A stretch of DNA of 64,000 nt from Desulfofundulus luciae (GTDB lineage: Bacteria > Bacillota > Desulfotomaculia > Desulfotomaculales > Desulfovirgulaceae). The stretch lies in assembly GCF_030813795.1 (NCBI RefSeq), contig NZ_JAUSUX010000008.1, positions 1 to 64,000 on the forward strand. Reading direction: 5' to 3'. Below are positions 42,802 to 50,907 of the stretch, in pieces (the stretch's first letter is position 1; every line of letters starts with the position of its first letter). A program made the translations under genes and the position numbers. Below the pieces are notes generated by a model. The model worked only from the letters and a program-made list of their open reading frames with translations. It was not told the origin of the DNA and made no database searches.

Positions 42802-43167
42802 AAGGCTTAAAGTCCGCTGTTTCCTGGTCAGAGAACCAGAAGTACCGGTAAGAATTTTTGCCGGGGCTTTTTTGTTACTCCAGATTTGAGCATTTTTGCC
42901 CTTCCGCTACAACAATAAACTGGGAACAGATGTTTACCCACGCGATCTGGCGAAGAGGCAAAAAATTTCCCCGGCCGGTAGGTTATTGAGCTGAGGTGTC
43001 GAATTTCCCCAGATATTGAAGCTTTATTGGTAGCGGCATTTAATTTGGTAAAGTAAAAACCGAACATGCCGGGGAATATAACCCCCGCTGCACTGAAAGC
43101 TTGCCGCTTTACCTTCATGCGGTGACGGGAACCCGGCTGCCGGCCAGGACCTGGGGGAGATACCGGG
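42802..43167 (+). other. Non-coding stretch before the HD-GYP gene
   Basis: I see no gene and no recognisable c-di-GMP riboswitch. A short AT-rich part near 43025-43055 may hold the promoter, and GGGGGAG at 43151-43157 is the ribosome-binding site of the next gene. Confidence 0.4.
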
Positions 43168-45957
43168 ATGTCTTTAAAAACCAGGATAGTCCTCACCCTA
43201 TGCGCCGCCTTCGCCATTCTTGCCCTTGTTTTTTTCGCGGTTTCTCACGTGATTGCAAATAGCATTGTAGCTGAGCTGGAAAGAGATGATCTTAAGCAGA
43301 ATATTGAGCGGGCCCTGCAGGCCCTGGAAAGGGAAATGGCGGAGTTGGATAAGTATACCGAAGATTGGGCTGCATGGGATGATACGTATATATTTGTGAA
43401 GGAAAAAAACGAGGAATACATAAAAAAGAACCTGGTCGACAGCACCTTTGAGGTTCTTAAGATCAACTACGCAGTGATTATAAACACTGGAGGAGAGACG
43501 GTATACGCCAGGGGATACGATCCGGAAGAGGGAAAAGATATCCCCGTACCCCGGGAGATTGTTCTTCCGGCCCGCCAGAAAGCAAGCGGTCTTAAAGGAC
43601 TGGTGGTGACGCCGGAAGGGCCGGTGCTGTTGGCCGCCAGGCCCGTTTTAAAAAGCGATGACACCGGGCCTGCCCGGGGAACCCTGATTTTCGGCCGTAT
43701 CTTAAATGATAAGCATTTAAAAGAGCTCTCGGAGATTACCCGCCTGCCTCTCACCCTTCACCCGCCGGGGGCCGTGGACTTCCGCAAGCTGCAGCCGGCG
43801 GGCTCTTTAGAGAACGGGGAGGCCTGCTACGCCAGGATAATTTCCCCTGGGGAAAGCGCCGGCTTTACCGGCATTAAAGACCTGCAGGGGAAAACCGCTT
43901 TAATCCTCCAGGTTAATTCGGACAGGCGCGCTGCCAGGGTGTTCCAGTCCGCCGAAAAGGCCTTCAGCCTTTACCTGGCGCTGGCGGCGGTCCTGTGCTG
44001 TGGCCTGGCCCTGTTCTGGCTGAACCGTGCCGTCGTATCCCGGCTGGCAAAGCTTACCGCTGCCGTAACCAGCACGGGCTACCAGTTTCCCCTTTCCTCC
44101 GGGTTCCCGGTTCTGGGGGGAAGGGATGAACTTGCCCTCCTTTCCGCTGAAATCGGTAAAATGCTGGATAGACTGGAAGAGTACCGGCGGGAGATAAGCG
44201 ACAAGGAAAAGAAATACAGGGCGGTGGTGGAAAACGCCGCCGAAGCAGTCGTGGTGGTCCAGGAGGGCGTGGTCAAATTTGCCAACCGGGCGGCTGCGGT
44301 CCATACAGGCTATACAACGGAAGAGCTCGTCTCCAGGCATTTTCTTGACTTCATTCACCCGGAAGACAGGGAGGCAGTATGGGAACATTACAGGGAATTG
44401 CTGGAGAATAAAGCCATCTTATACGCATTTCCGTTCAGGGTAATAGCCAGGGACGGGAGTATCAAGTGGGCGGAAACAAACTCCGTAGTGGTCGAGTGGG
44501 AGGGGCGGCCCGCCACCCTGCATTTTTTGACTGACATCACCCCGCGCAGGATTCTGGAAGAAGAGCTGCAGCGGTTGATGGCAGAAAAATCCCTGATTCT
44601 CGACAGCCTTACGGAGCTGGTTATATTTATAGACCGGGACATGCAGATCATCTGGGCCAACCGCGCGGCCGGTCAATCCGTCGGCAGGAACCCCGGGGAC
44701 CTGTTTGGAGCGAAATGCCACGAAATATGGCACGGCAGGAGCGATCCCTGCCAGGGGTGCCCGGTGGTGCAGGCTATGGAGACCGGCCGGGTATGCGCGG
44801 GGGAGGTGGCTTCGCCGGACGGCCGCCTGTGGAGTATTACTGCCTCCCCCGTTAAGGACGAAAAGGGAAACGTGATAGGGACCGTGGAAGCAGCCCTGGA
44901 TATCACCGAGCGCAGGCGCTACGAAGAACAGTTGAAATACCTGAGCCTGCACGACCCATTGACAGGCCTTTACAACCGGGCCTTTTTCCAGGAAGAGCTC
45001 AGACGCTTATCTGCCAGCCGGGAATACCCGATAACCGTCCTGGTGGCCGATCTGGACGGCCTGAAACTGGTCAACGATACCCTGGGTCACGCCAGGGGCG
45101 ATGAAATGTTGAAGGCCTGCGCAGATGTTTTGAGAAATTCCCTGCGCCGTTCCGATATCCTGGCCCGCATAGGGGGCGATGAATTCGCCGCTCTTCTGCC
45201 GGGAACGGATGAAAAAACCGGGGAAGATATTATGTACCGGATACGCTCCCGGATCGATGACTACAACAAAGAACACCCCGAGCTGCCCCTGCACGTGTCT
45301 ACAGGCTTTGCCACGTGCCGGAGCGGGGACGAATCCCTCAAAGACACCTTCAAGAAGGCCGACGACCTCATGTACCGCCATAAGCTTGTTCACAGGGCCG
45401 GCGCGCGAAACCAGATCGTGGGCGCCCTGCTGGCAGCCCTCAAAGAAAAGGATTACCTCACCGCGGGGCACGCCGAAAGGCTGAAAGAAATGTGCCTTAA
45501 AATGGGCGAGAAACTGGGGCTTTCTCCCCGGCAGATGGCAGACCTGGCCCTTTTGGCCCAGGTCCATGACCTGGGCAAGGTTGCCGTGCCGGACAGCATT
45601 TTATTCAAGAAAGGCCCGCTTACAGAGGAAGAATGGGAGGTCATGCGCCAGCACCCCGAAAAGGGCTACCGCATCGCCCTGTCCTCCCCCGACCTCGCCG
45701 GGGTGGCAGACTTGATTCTCAAGCACCACGAAAGGTGGGACGGGAAGGGATACCCCCTGGGGCTGAGAGGAGAAGAGATACCGGTGGAATGCCGCATCCT
45801 GTCCATTGCCGATGCCTTTGACGCCATGACCGGCGGGCGGCCGTACCTAAAGCCCAGGAGCAAAGAAGAGGCGATAGCAGAGCTTAAAAAGTGCGCGGGA
45901 AGCCATTTCGACCCGCACCTGGTTGATGTCTTTGTTTCCCTGTTTTCAGATGCATGA
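43168..45957 (+). CDS. CHASE4-PAS-PAS-GGDEF-HD-GYP signalling protein
   Basis: The 929-residue protein has TM1 (residues 9-31), an extracytoplasmic CHASE4-like domain (about 32-262, with EDWAAWDDTYIFV), TM2 (about 265-285) and a HAMP-like linker. PAS1 (about 345-460) and PAS2 (about 475-575) follow. A GGDEF domain with intact GGDEF at 669-673 comes next, and then an HD-GYP domain with HD at 800-801 and HHERWDGKGYP at 853-863. PAS2 holds CHEIWHGRSDPCQGCP, with Cys517, Cys528 and Cys531, a pattern seen in metal- or haem-linked PAS domains. It can in principle make and break c-di-GMP under control of an outside signal. The ATG follows GGGGGAG. Confidence 0.92.
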   Translation: MSLKTRIVLTLCAAFAILALVFFAVSHVIANSIVAELERDDLKQNIERALQALEREMAELDKYTEDWAAWDDTYIFVKEKNEEYIKKNLVDSTFEVLKINYAVIINTGGETVYARGYDPEEGKDIPVPREIVLPARQKASGLKGLVVTPEGPVLLAARPVLKSDDTGPARGTLIFGRILNDKHLKELSEITRLPLTLHPPGAVDFRKLQPAGSLENGEACYARIISPGESAGFTGIKDLQGKTALILQVNSDRRAARVFQSAEKAFSLYLALAAVLCCGLALFWLNRAVVSRLAKLTAAVTSTGYQFPLSSGFPVLGGRDELALLSAEIGKMLDRLEEYRREISDKEKKYRAVVENAAEAVVVVQEGVVKFANRAAAVHTGYTTEELVSRHFLDFIHPEDREAVWEHYRELLENKAILYAFPFRVIARDGSIKWAETNSVVVEWEGRPATLHFLTDITPRRILEEELQRLMAEKSLILDSLTELVIFIDRDMQIIWANRAAGQSVGRNPGDLFGAKCHEIWHGRSDPCQGCPVVQAMETGRVCAGEVASPDGRLWSITASPVKDEKGNVIGTVEAALDITERRRYEEQLKYLSLHDPLTGLYNRAFFQEELRRLSASREYPITVLVADLDGLKLVNDTLGHARGDEMLKACADVLRNSLRRSDILARIGGDEFAALLPGTDEKTGEDIMYRIRSRIDDYNKEHPELPLHVSTGFATCRSGDESLKDTFKKADDLMYRHKLVHRAGARNQIVGALLAALKEKDYLTAGHAERLKEMCLKMGEKLGLSPRQMADLALLAQVHDLGKVAVPDSILFKKGPLTEEEWEVMRQHPEKGYRIALSSPDLAGVADLILKHHERWDGKGYPLGLRGEEIPVECRILSIADAFDAMTGGRPYLKPRSKEEAIAELKKCAGSHFDPHLVDVFVSLFSDA

Positions 45958-46030
45958 AGTAACGGCCATAACTTCTGTTTCCCTTATTTTGCTGCTTTTG
46001 CCTGAAAGCTGTGATGCCCGGGGGGACGTT

Positions 46031-46615
46031 TTACCTCACCCGGCCGGTGCTTCCACCGCCCAGGCCGTGCAGCCGCCGGTAAACCAGCCGGGCCAGCACG
46101 GCGGCCAGTGCGGCCTTGAGCAGGTCGAAGCCGATGAAGGGCAGGAATCCTATCTTAATTACCTGCAGGGCGGAGAAGGTTTTGCCCATGTAAAAATTGA
46201 GTATTACGTAGAGGTAAGGCAGTCCGATGACGTAGATTACCGCCAGGCCGGCGACCATAGCCAAAAACAGGGGTACCACGCCCGGGTCCTTTTGCTTGGG
46301 GGCCAGGGCTCCCGTAACCCAGGCGCCCCCGATAAAGCCCAGCAGGAAGCCGAAGGTGGGCTTCAGCACATAGGCCGGGCCGCCAAAGGGGGCCGTCTCG
46401 AAGACCGGCAGGCCGACAAGGCCCAGCAGCACGTAGATCAGCATGCTCAGAGCTCCCACCCGGGCACCTAGAAGCCCGCCGGCCAGCATAACCACAAAGG
46501 GCACCAGGCTAAATGGTACATAAGGCGTGATGAAGAAGCGGGACAACATGGCCGCCACGGCCGCCAGGGCGGCAAAGAGGGCGGCCAGAGCCATATCCCG
46601 GGGTGATAGTTTCAT
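46031..46615 (-). CDS. bioY: Biotin transporter S component
   Basis: BioY captures biotin for an ECF transporter, or works alone. The 194-residue protein has six hydrophobic helices, with ALFAALAAVAAMLSRFFITPYVPFSLVPFVVMLAGGLLG near the start and GLVGLPVFETAPFGGPAYVLKPTFGFLLGFI in the middle, both BioY signatures. The ATG at 46615 follows GGAGG; an upstream in-frame ATG at 46654 would lie within the leader. A BirA-type operator is about 110 bases upstream, and birA itself is the next gene upstream, so the transporter is probably repressed by biotin. Confidence 0.9.
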   Translation of the reverse strand: MKLSPRDMALAALFAALAAVAAMLSRFFITPYVPFSLVPFVVMLAGGLLGARVGALSMLIYVLLGLVGLPVFETAPFGGPAYVLKPTFGFLLGFIGGAWVTGALAPKQKDPGVVPLFLAMVAGLAVIYVIGLPYLYVILNFYMGKTFSALQVIKIGFLPFIGFDLLKAALAAVLARLVYRRLHGLGGGSTGRVR

Positions 46616-46640
46616 GGAATGATGCCTCCTTACATTACAA

Positions 46641-46662
46641 TTTTGTACAATCACTTACAAAA
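46641..46662. other. Short inverted repeat in the bioY leader
   Basis: TTTTGTA and TACAAAA flank 8 bases. It lies close upstream of the bioY start. A second GTAA-type repeat neighbours it. Possibly part of the promoter or regulatory region. Confidence 0.35.
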
Positions 46663-46720
46663 CTGTTGAGTGCCGGGCAAACTTAACGAGACCGGGGGGA
46701 GGGAAGCCCGGAGCGAAATA

Positions 46721-46748
46721 GTTAACTTCAGGATATTTACTGGTTAAC
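46721..46748 (-). promoter_or_regulatory. BirA operator upstream of bioY
   Basis: Two GTTAAC half-sites (46721-46726 and 46743-46748) are separated by 16 bases, the arrangement of biotin repressor operators. Sequence around them (TGGTTAACC) fits the half-site consensus TTGTTAACC moderately. BirA, which has the required DNA-binding domain, is encoded next to it. Confidence 0.65.
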
Positions 46749-46825
46749 CAAAAAGTCACAATACTTCCCCTGAAGGAGCATCAAGTGGAGCGTCTTTCAT
46801 GACGACGGTAACAGCCTCATTTGTT

Positions 46826-47803
46826 CTACCTGGCCCGCAGGCTCACCTCCCCGCTGACCACCCTTTTGTATTCGCCGCCGGGCAGGCGCAGTACCAGCGA
46901 GCCGTCGGCATCCACATCCTCGGCCCACCCTTCCCAGGTTTCCCTCTGGGTGAACACCCTGACCGGCCGGTGCAGGGTAACGTTTAACTCCTTCCAGCAG
47001 GCCAGCACCGGGGCAAACCCCTCTTTTTCCCAGATCCTGTACCAGTATTCCAGCTCGGCCAGCAGGTTTTGCAGCAGATGCACCCGGGAAACCCGCCGCC
47101 CCCTTTCGATCTGCACCGAGGTGGCGATTTCCCGCAGCTCCGGGGGGAACTCGTGGCGGTCAATATTGACGTTGATGCCCATGCCGATGATTAAATAATT
47201 GATCCGCTCCATTTCGGCGGAGAGTTCGGTTAAAATGCCGCATATTTTTTTCTCCCCCACCAGCAGGTCGTTGGGCCACTTGATTCCCGCCTCAACTCCC
47301 GCGGTCCGGCGCAGTGCCCGGGCCACGGCCACGGCCGCCAGCATGGTCAGGGGAGGGGCGTCCATGGGGTTTACCGCGGGGTGCAAGATCACGGAACACC
47401 AGATTCCCCGGCCGTGGGGGGAGAACCATCCCCGGCCCATACGTCCCCGGCCTCCGGTCTGTTCCTCGGCCACCACCAGGGTGCCGTCGGGGACCCCGCG
47501 GGCGGCCAGTTCCCGGGCCGTACGGTTGGTGGACTCCACCTGGTCGTAATGATAAACGCTGCGTCCCAGAAAGGCAGTTTGCAGCCCCCGGGTGATTTCT
47601 GCGGGATAAAGGCGGTCCGGAATGTTTACCAGGCGGTAGCCGGCGTGGGGCACGGCCTCAATGTCATAACCCGCCCCCCGCAAAGCATGGATGTGCTTCC
47701 ATACCGCCGTGCGGGAAACCCCCAGGCTCCGGCAGATAGCCTCCCCGGAGACAAAATCAGGGTATCCTTTTACCAGCATTTCCAGGACCTGTTCCTTCAA
47801 CAA
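46826..47803 (-). CDS. birA: Bifunctional biotin--protein ligase / biotin repressor
   Basis: BirA attaches biotin to carboxylase carrier proteins and represses biotin genes when charged with biotinyl-AMP. The 325-residue protein has an N-terminal winged helix (VSGEAICRSLGVSRTAVWKHIHALRGAGYDIEAVPHAGYRLV). The central catalytic domain has the biotin-binding QTGGRGRMGRGW, IKWPNDLLVGEKKICGIL and GMGINVN. A C-terminal SH3-like domain follows. It is therefore the regulatory (group II) type. It starts at a TTG (47803). It reads in the same direction as bioY. Confidence 0.93.
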   Translation of the reverse strand: MLKEQVLEMLVKGYPDFVSGEAICRSLGVSRTAVWKHIHALRGAGYDIEAVPHAGYRLVNIPDRLYPAEITRGLQTAFLGRSVYHYDQVESTNRTARELAARGVPDGTLVVAEEQTGGRGRMGRGWFSPHGRGIWCSVILHPAVNPMDAPPLTMLAAVAVARALRRTAGVEAGIKWPNDLLVGEKKICGILTELSAEMERINYLIIGMGINVNIDRHEFPPELREIATSVQIERGRRVSRVHLLQNLLAELEYWYRIWEKEGFAPVLACWKELNVTLHRPVRVFTQRETWEGWAEDVDADGSLVLRLPGGEYKRVVSGEVSLRAR

Positions 47804-47893
47804 AAGACACCTCGGGACAAAAACCGTTATTTTCCTTAAATTTTAAGGCTATTAACGACTTTTGTCAACTTTGTCAACAACAATGGTTGACGG

Positions 47894-48232
47894 CTATTTC
47901 TTCAGCTCTTTTTTGCGCAGGCTCTTTAAAGTAGACATGGTATCCTCCACCTGTGACACCAGCACGCCGTCCAGGAGGTCAAGAATTTGAAATACTTCGG
48001 GGTATTTTACCCGGTAATTCACCCGCAGCCCTTCTTTGCGGGAGTCGACAATGTCCAGCTTTTTCAAAACCGCCAGGTGCTGGGATACGTTGGACTGCTC
48101 CATATCCAGCTCTTCGATGATTTCACAGACGCACCGTTCCCCCTGCCGCAGGCATTCCAGAATGCTCACCCGGGTGGGGTGGGCCAGGGCTTTTAATATA
48201 TCCGCCTTCATGCGGGGAATGCGTTCATTCAT
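47894..48232 (-). CDS. ArsR/SmtB-family repressor
   Basis: The 112-residue protein is a complete ArsR-type winged helix: KADILKALAHPTRVSILECLRQGERCVCEIIEELDMEQSNVSQHLAVLKKLDIVDSRKEGLRVNYRVKYPEV. CVCE in the alpha-3 region matches the metal-sensing CxC of ArsR/CadC-type sensors. Cys also occurs in ECLRQGERC, so it may sense arsenite, cadmium or another thiophilic metal. No metal resistance gene is adjacent, so the target is unclear; it is probably autoregulated through the palindrome at 48262-48276. The ATG at 48232 follows TGGAGGTAGAGGC. Confidence 0.85.
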   Translation of the reverse strand: MNERIPRMKADILKALAHPTRVSILECLRQGERCVCEIIEELDMEQSNVSQHLAVLKKLDIVDSRKEGLRVNYRVKYPEVFQILDLLDGVLVSQVEDTMSTLKSLRKKELKK

Positions 48233-48261
48233 TGCCTCTACCTCCAGAAATCTTGCTTAAT

Positions 48262-48276
48262 TATTATCTGATAATA
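48262..48276. promoter_or_regulatory. Palindromic operator candidate for the ArsR-type repressor
   Basis: TATTATC-T-GATAATA is a perfect 7-1-7 palindrome 30 bases upstream of the repressor gene, in AT-rich sequence. Such AT-rich imperfect palindromes are usual ArsR/SmtB sites. Confidence 0.6.
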
Positions 48277-48347
48277 TCATAATTTTTGCTCCAGTGCCAG
48301 TGAAGGCCGGATCGGTTCCAGGACCTCTTAATACAATGTACATTTTG

Positions 48348-48376
48348 TTGCACCGCCTGCACCCCTTTGATAGAAT
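48348..48376 (+). promoter_or_regulatory. Promoter of coaX
   Basis: TTGCAC (48348-48353) and TAGAAT (48371-48376) are spaced 17 bases apart. Transcription would start near 48383, giving a leader of about 18 bases that contains the ribosome-binding site AAAAGGAG. Confidence 0.65.
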
Positions 48377-48400
48377 TACTCTGAAAAGGAGTGGGATACG

Positions 48401-49177
48401 ATGATCCTGGTATTTGACGTTGGGAATACAAATATTGTTCTGGGGGTATATAAAGGCCAGGAATTGCTGGAGCACTGGCGGCTGTCCACCAATCCCCACC
48501 GTACCGCCGATGAATACGGGATGCTGCTTCGAGACCTTTTCCAGTATGCGGGCATTTCCCGCCGGGACATCAAGGCCCTGGTTATATCATCGGTGGTGCC
48601 GCCTTTAATGCTGGCCCTGGAACAGATGAGCGAGAAGTATTTTGGCGTCAAACCCCTGGTGGTGGGGCCCGGGATCAAGACGGGCCTGGCTATTAAATAT
48701 GATAACCCCCGGGAGGTGGGTGCCGACCGCATTGTCAATGCGGTGGCGGGGTACGAGCTTTACGGCGGGCCGTTGATCATTGTTGATTTTGGCACGGCCA
48801 CCACCTTTGACGCCATATCGGCCAGGGGAGAATACCTGGGCGGTGCCATTGCCCCGGGTATCGGCATTTCCACCGAGGCCCTCTTCGCCCGGGCCGCCAA
48901 GCTGCCCCGGGTTGAGCTGGTCAGGCCGCCGGCGGTGATTGGCAAGAACACCGTCAGCAGCATGCAGGCGGGGATCATCTTTGGCTTTGTGGGTCAGGTG
49001 GATGAAATTGTGCGCCGGATGAAGGCCGAGCTGGGGGGGAACCCCACCGTGCTGGCCACCGGCGGCCTGGCTGAGCTTATTGCCCGGGAGTCCCGCACCA
49101 TCGACCGGGTGGATCCCCTGTTGACCCTGAAGGGCCTGCGCCTGATTTACGAACGCAATTTGCCGACGGTGAGATGA
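48401..49177 (+). CDS. coaX: Type III pantothenate kinase
   Basis: CoaX phosphorylates pantothenate, the first step of CoA synthesis. It is a feedback-insensitive kinase of the ASKHA fold. The 258-residue protein shows the phosphate motif [67 protein letters not shown] and [11 protein letters not shown]. It complements the pan operon at 4-7 kb. The ATG at 48401 has AAAAGGAGTGGG upstream. It overlaps dusB by four bases (ATGA), a common pairing in Firmicutes. Confidence 0.95.
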   Translation: MILVFDVGNTNIVLGVYKGQELLEHWRLSTNPHRTADEYGMLLRDLFQYAGISRRDIKALVISSVVPPLMLALEQMSEKYFGVKPLVVGPGIKTGLAIKYDNPREVGADRIVNAVAGYELYGGPLIIVDFGTATTFDAISARGEYLGGAIAPGIGISTEALFARAAKLPRVELVRPPAVIGKNTVSSMQAGIIFGFVGQVDEIVRRMKAELGGNPTVLATGGLAELIARESRTIDRVDPLLTLKGLRLIYERNLPTVR

Positions 49178-50154
49178 CGGTGAAGTTATTGATCGGTGAC
49201 GTTGAACTGGCCAATCCGGTAATTGCCGCCCCCATGGCCGGGGTTACCGACCGGGCCTACCGCATCCTGGTCCGGGAGGCCGGCTGCGGCCTGGTCTTCA
49301 CGGAGATGATCAGCGACCAGGCTTTAATCTACGGCAATCCCCGCACCCGGATAATTCTCGAGCACGGGGGCGAGAAAGGCCCCCTGGCCGTGCAGATCTT
49401 CGGTTCCAACCCCGACTACATGGCCCGGGCGGCGGAAATTGTTGCCGGCGAGGGCGCCGATATCATAGACATCAACATGGGCTGCCCTACGCCGAAAATC
49501 GTTAAAAACGGCGAAGGGGCGGCCCTGATGAAAAACCCGGAACTGGCCGCCGAGATTGTGTCCCGGGTGGCGGCCCGGGTAAAGGTGCCGGTCACGGTCA
49601 AAATGCGCAAGGGTTGGGATGAAGCGAACGTTAATGCTGTGGAAATGGCCCGCCTGGTGGAAGCGGCCGGGGCTGCGGCGGTGACCGTTCACGGGCGTAC
49701 CCGGGCCCAGTTCTACAGCGGGCAGGCCGACTGGGACATCATCCGCCGGGTAAAGGAGGCGGTGGGCATCCCGGTGATTGGCAACGGGGATGTGCGCACG
49801 CCCCTGGATGCCAGGCGGATGCTGGAGGAGACGGGCTGTGACGGCGTGATGATCGGGCGGGCCTCCATGGGCAACCCCTGGATTTTTTCCCGCACGGTGC
49901 ATTACCTGGCCACCGGTGAGCTCCTGCCCGAACCCAGCTGGGAAGAAAAGATCCGCACCGCCCTGCGGCACCTCGATCTCCTGGTAGCGCTAAAGGGGGA
50001 GCACATCGGGGTGCTGGAAATGCGCAAGCACGCAGCCTGGTACCTGAAGGGGCTGCGGGGCGCTGCCCGGCTGCGGGAGAAAATAAACAGGGCCGGTTCG
50101 GTACAGGAAATGAAGGATATTTTAACGGGAATCCTTGATGGAGGATACTTATAA
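49174..50154 (+). CDS. dusB: tRNA-dihydrouridine synthase (DusB type)
   Basis: The enzyme reduces uridines to dihydrouridine in tRNA with FMN and NADPH. The 326-residue protein has the FMN barrel motifs [62 protein letters not shown] (catalytic Cys in MGCP), [18 protein letters not shown] and [34 protein letters not shown], with a helical C-terminal domain. The overlap with coaX (ATGA) shows coupling. A terminator follows 16 bases downstream. Confidence 0.92.
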   Translation: MTVKLLIGDVELANPVIAAPMAGVTDRAYRILVREAGCGLVFTEMISDQALIYGNPRTRIILEHGGEKGPLAVQIFGSNPDYMARAAEIVAGEGADIIDINMGCPTPKIVKNGEGAALMKNPELAAEIVSRVAARVKVPVTVKMRKGWDEANVNAVEMARLVEAAGAAAVTVHGRTRAQFYSGQADWDIIRRVKEAVGIPVIGNGDVRTPLDARRMLEETGCDGVMIGRASMGNPWIFSRTVHYLATGELLPEPSWEEKIRTALRHLDLLVALKGEHIGVLEMRKHAAWYLKGLRGAARLREKINRAGSVQEMKDILTGILDGGYL

Positions 50155-50169
50155 TCGCTTGCGGCAGGC

Positions 50170-50202
50170 GGTGTACCGGTACCGGTGCACCGGTCGTTTT
50201 TT
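50170..50202 (+). terminator. Terminator of coaX-dusB
   Basis: GGTGTACCGG (50170-50179) pairs with CCGGTGCACC (50182-50191, one wobble), followed by GGTCGTTTTTT. Confidence 0.75.
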
Positions 50203-50287
50203 GTGCGGGTTTTGGTATAAGCCGCGGATGCTAAACGTGGCTTTTCTTTTTAATGCCTTGCCTTTTCTGGTAAGCCCTGCTACAATA

Positions 50288-50334
50288 GTGTACACAAAAG
50301 TGTGCACATTTTTTATCCCCTTTCGGGATATAAT
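50288..50334 (+). promoter_or_regulatory. Promoter with tandem palindromes before the HTH gene
   Basis: GTGTACAC (50288-50295) and GTGTGCAC (50300-50307) are separated by AAAA; TATAAT follows at 50329-50334. These are likely operator sites, possibly for the HTH protein itself. Transcription would start near 50341, leaving only about 11 bases before the GTG start. Confidence 0.55.
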
Positions 50335-50351
50335 GGATGGTGTGATTTTCC

Positions 50352-50876
50352 GTGGATCTCATCCGCATTGGCGAAAAAATCATCAGCCGGCGCCGCATCG
50401 ACCAGTACGTTTCCAGGATGCTTGAGCTGCGGGCTAAGGGCTTATCCCAGGCGGAAGTGGCCGGTCGTTTGGGCGTGGACCGGACACTGGTGAGCCGCCT
50501 GGAGAGCCTGGGCGAAGTCCGGAAAGGCAAGCGGATTGCCGTGGTTGGCTTTCCCATCAAAAACAAGGAAGAGCTCCAGTCCGCCCTGGATAAAGAAGGG
50601 GTGGATTTCGTGCTCCTCATGACCGAAGCCGAACGCTGGGACTTTGTACGGAGCCAAAGCGGTCTTGAGCTGGTTAATACCATGATGGAATTAATAGCCG
50701 GGGCGCACGCCTATGACCAGGTAGTGGTCATCGGGTCCAGCAAAAGAATTAAAATTATTGAAGCGGTGCTGGATAAGCCCGTTTTAGGTTACGAAATTGG
50801 TGAATCGCCCATACAGGAAGATAAATATGTCAACCCCGACGAAATTGTGAAACTGATCCGGGCAGTTAAGCTTTGA
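50352..50876 (+). CDS. HTH protein of unknown role
   Basis: The 174-residue protein has an N-terminal helix-turn-helix (RMLELRAKGLSQAEVAGRLGVDRTLVSRLESLGEVRKG, about residues 22-60). An alpha/beta domain follows with RIAVVGFPIKNKEEL, VDFVLLMTEAERW and YDQVVVIGSSKRIKIIEAV. The second part resembles a small nucleotide- or ligand-binding fold; I do not recognise the family. It precedes the dehydrogenase gene by 31 bases and probably forms an operon with it, perhaps as its regulator. The GTG start at 50352 has no clear ribosome-binding site, consistent with a near-leaderless transcript. Confidence 0.65.
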   Translation: MDLIRIGEKIISRRRIDQYVSRMLELRAKGLSQAEVAGRLGVDRTLVSRLESLGEVRKGKRIAVVGFPIKNKEELQSALDKEGVDFVLLMTEAERWDFVRSQSGLELVNTMMELIAGAHAYDQVVVIGSSKRIKIIEAVLDKPVLGYEIGESPIQEDKYVNPDEIVKLIRAVKL

Positions 50877-50907
50877 GTCTGCCGCAAAACGGTTAGAGGT
50901 GAGTCCT

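Noticed and set aside
42802-43167. c-di-GMP riboswitch before the HD-GYP gene
   Set aside because: No GEMM-I or GEMM-II core was found.
47834-47891. Short palindromes (CCTTAAATTTTAAGG; GTCAAC...GTTGAC) between birA and the ArsR gene
   Set aside because: They are too short to separate from chance and lack a T-run for a terminator; noted but not listed as features.
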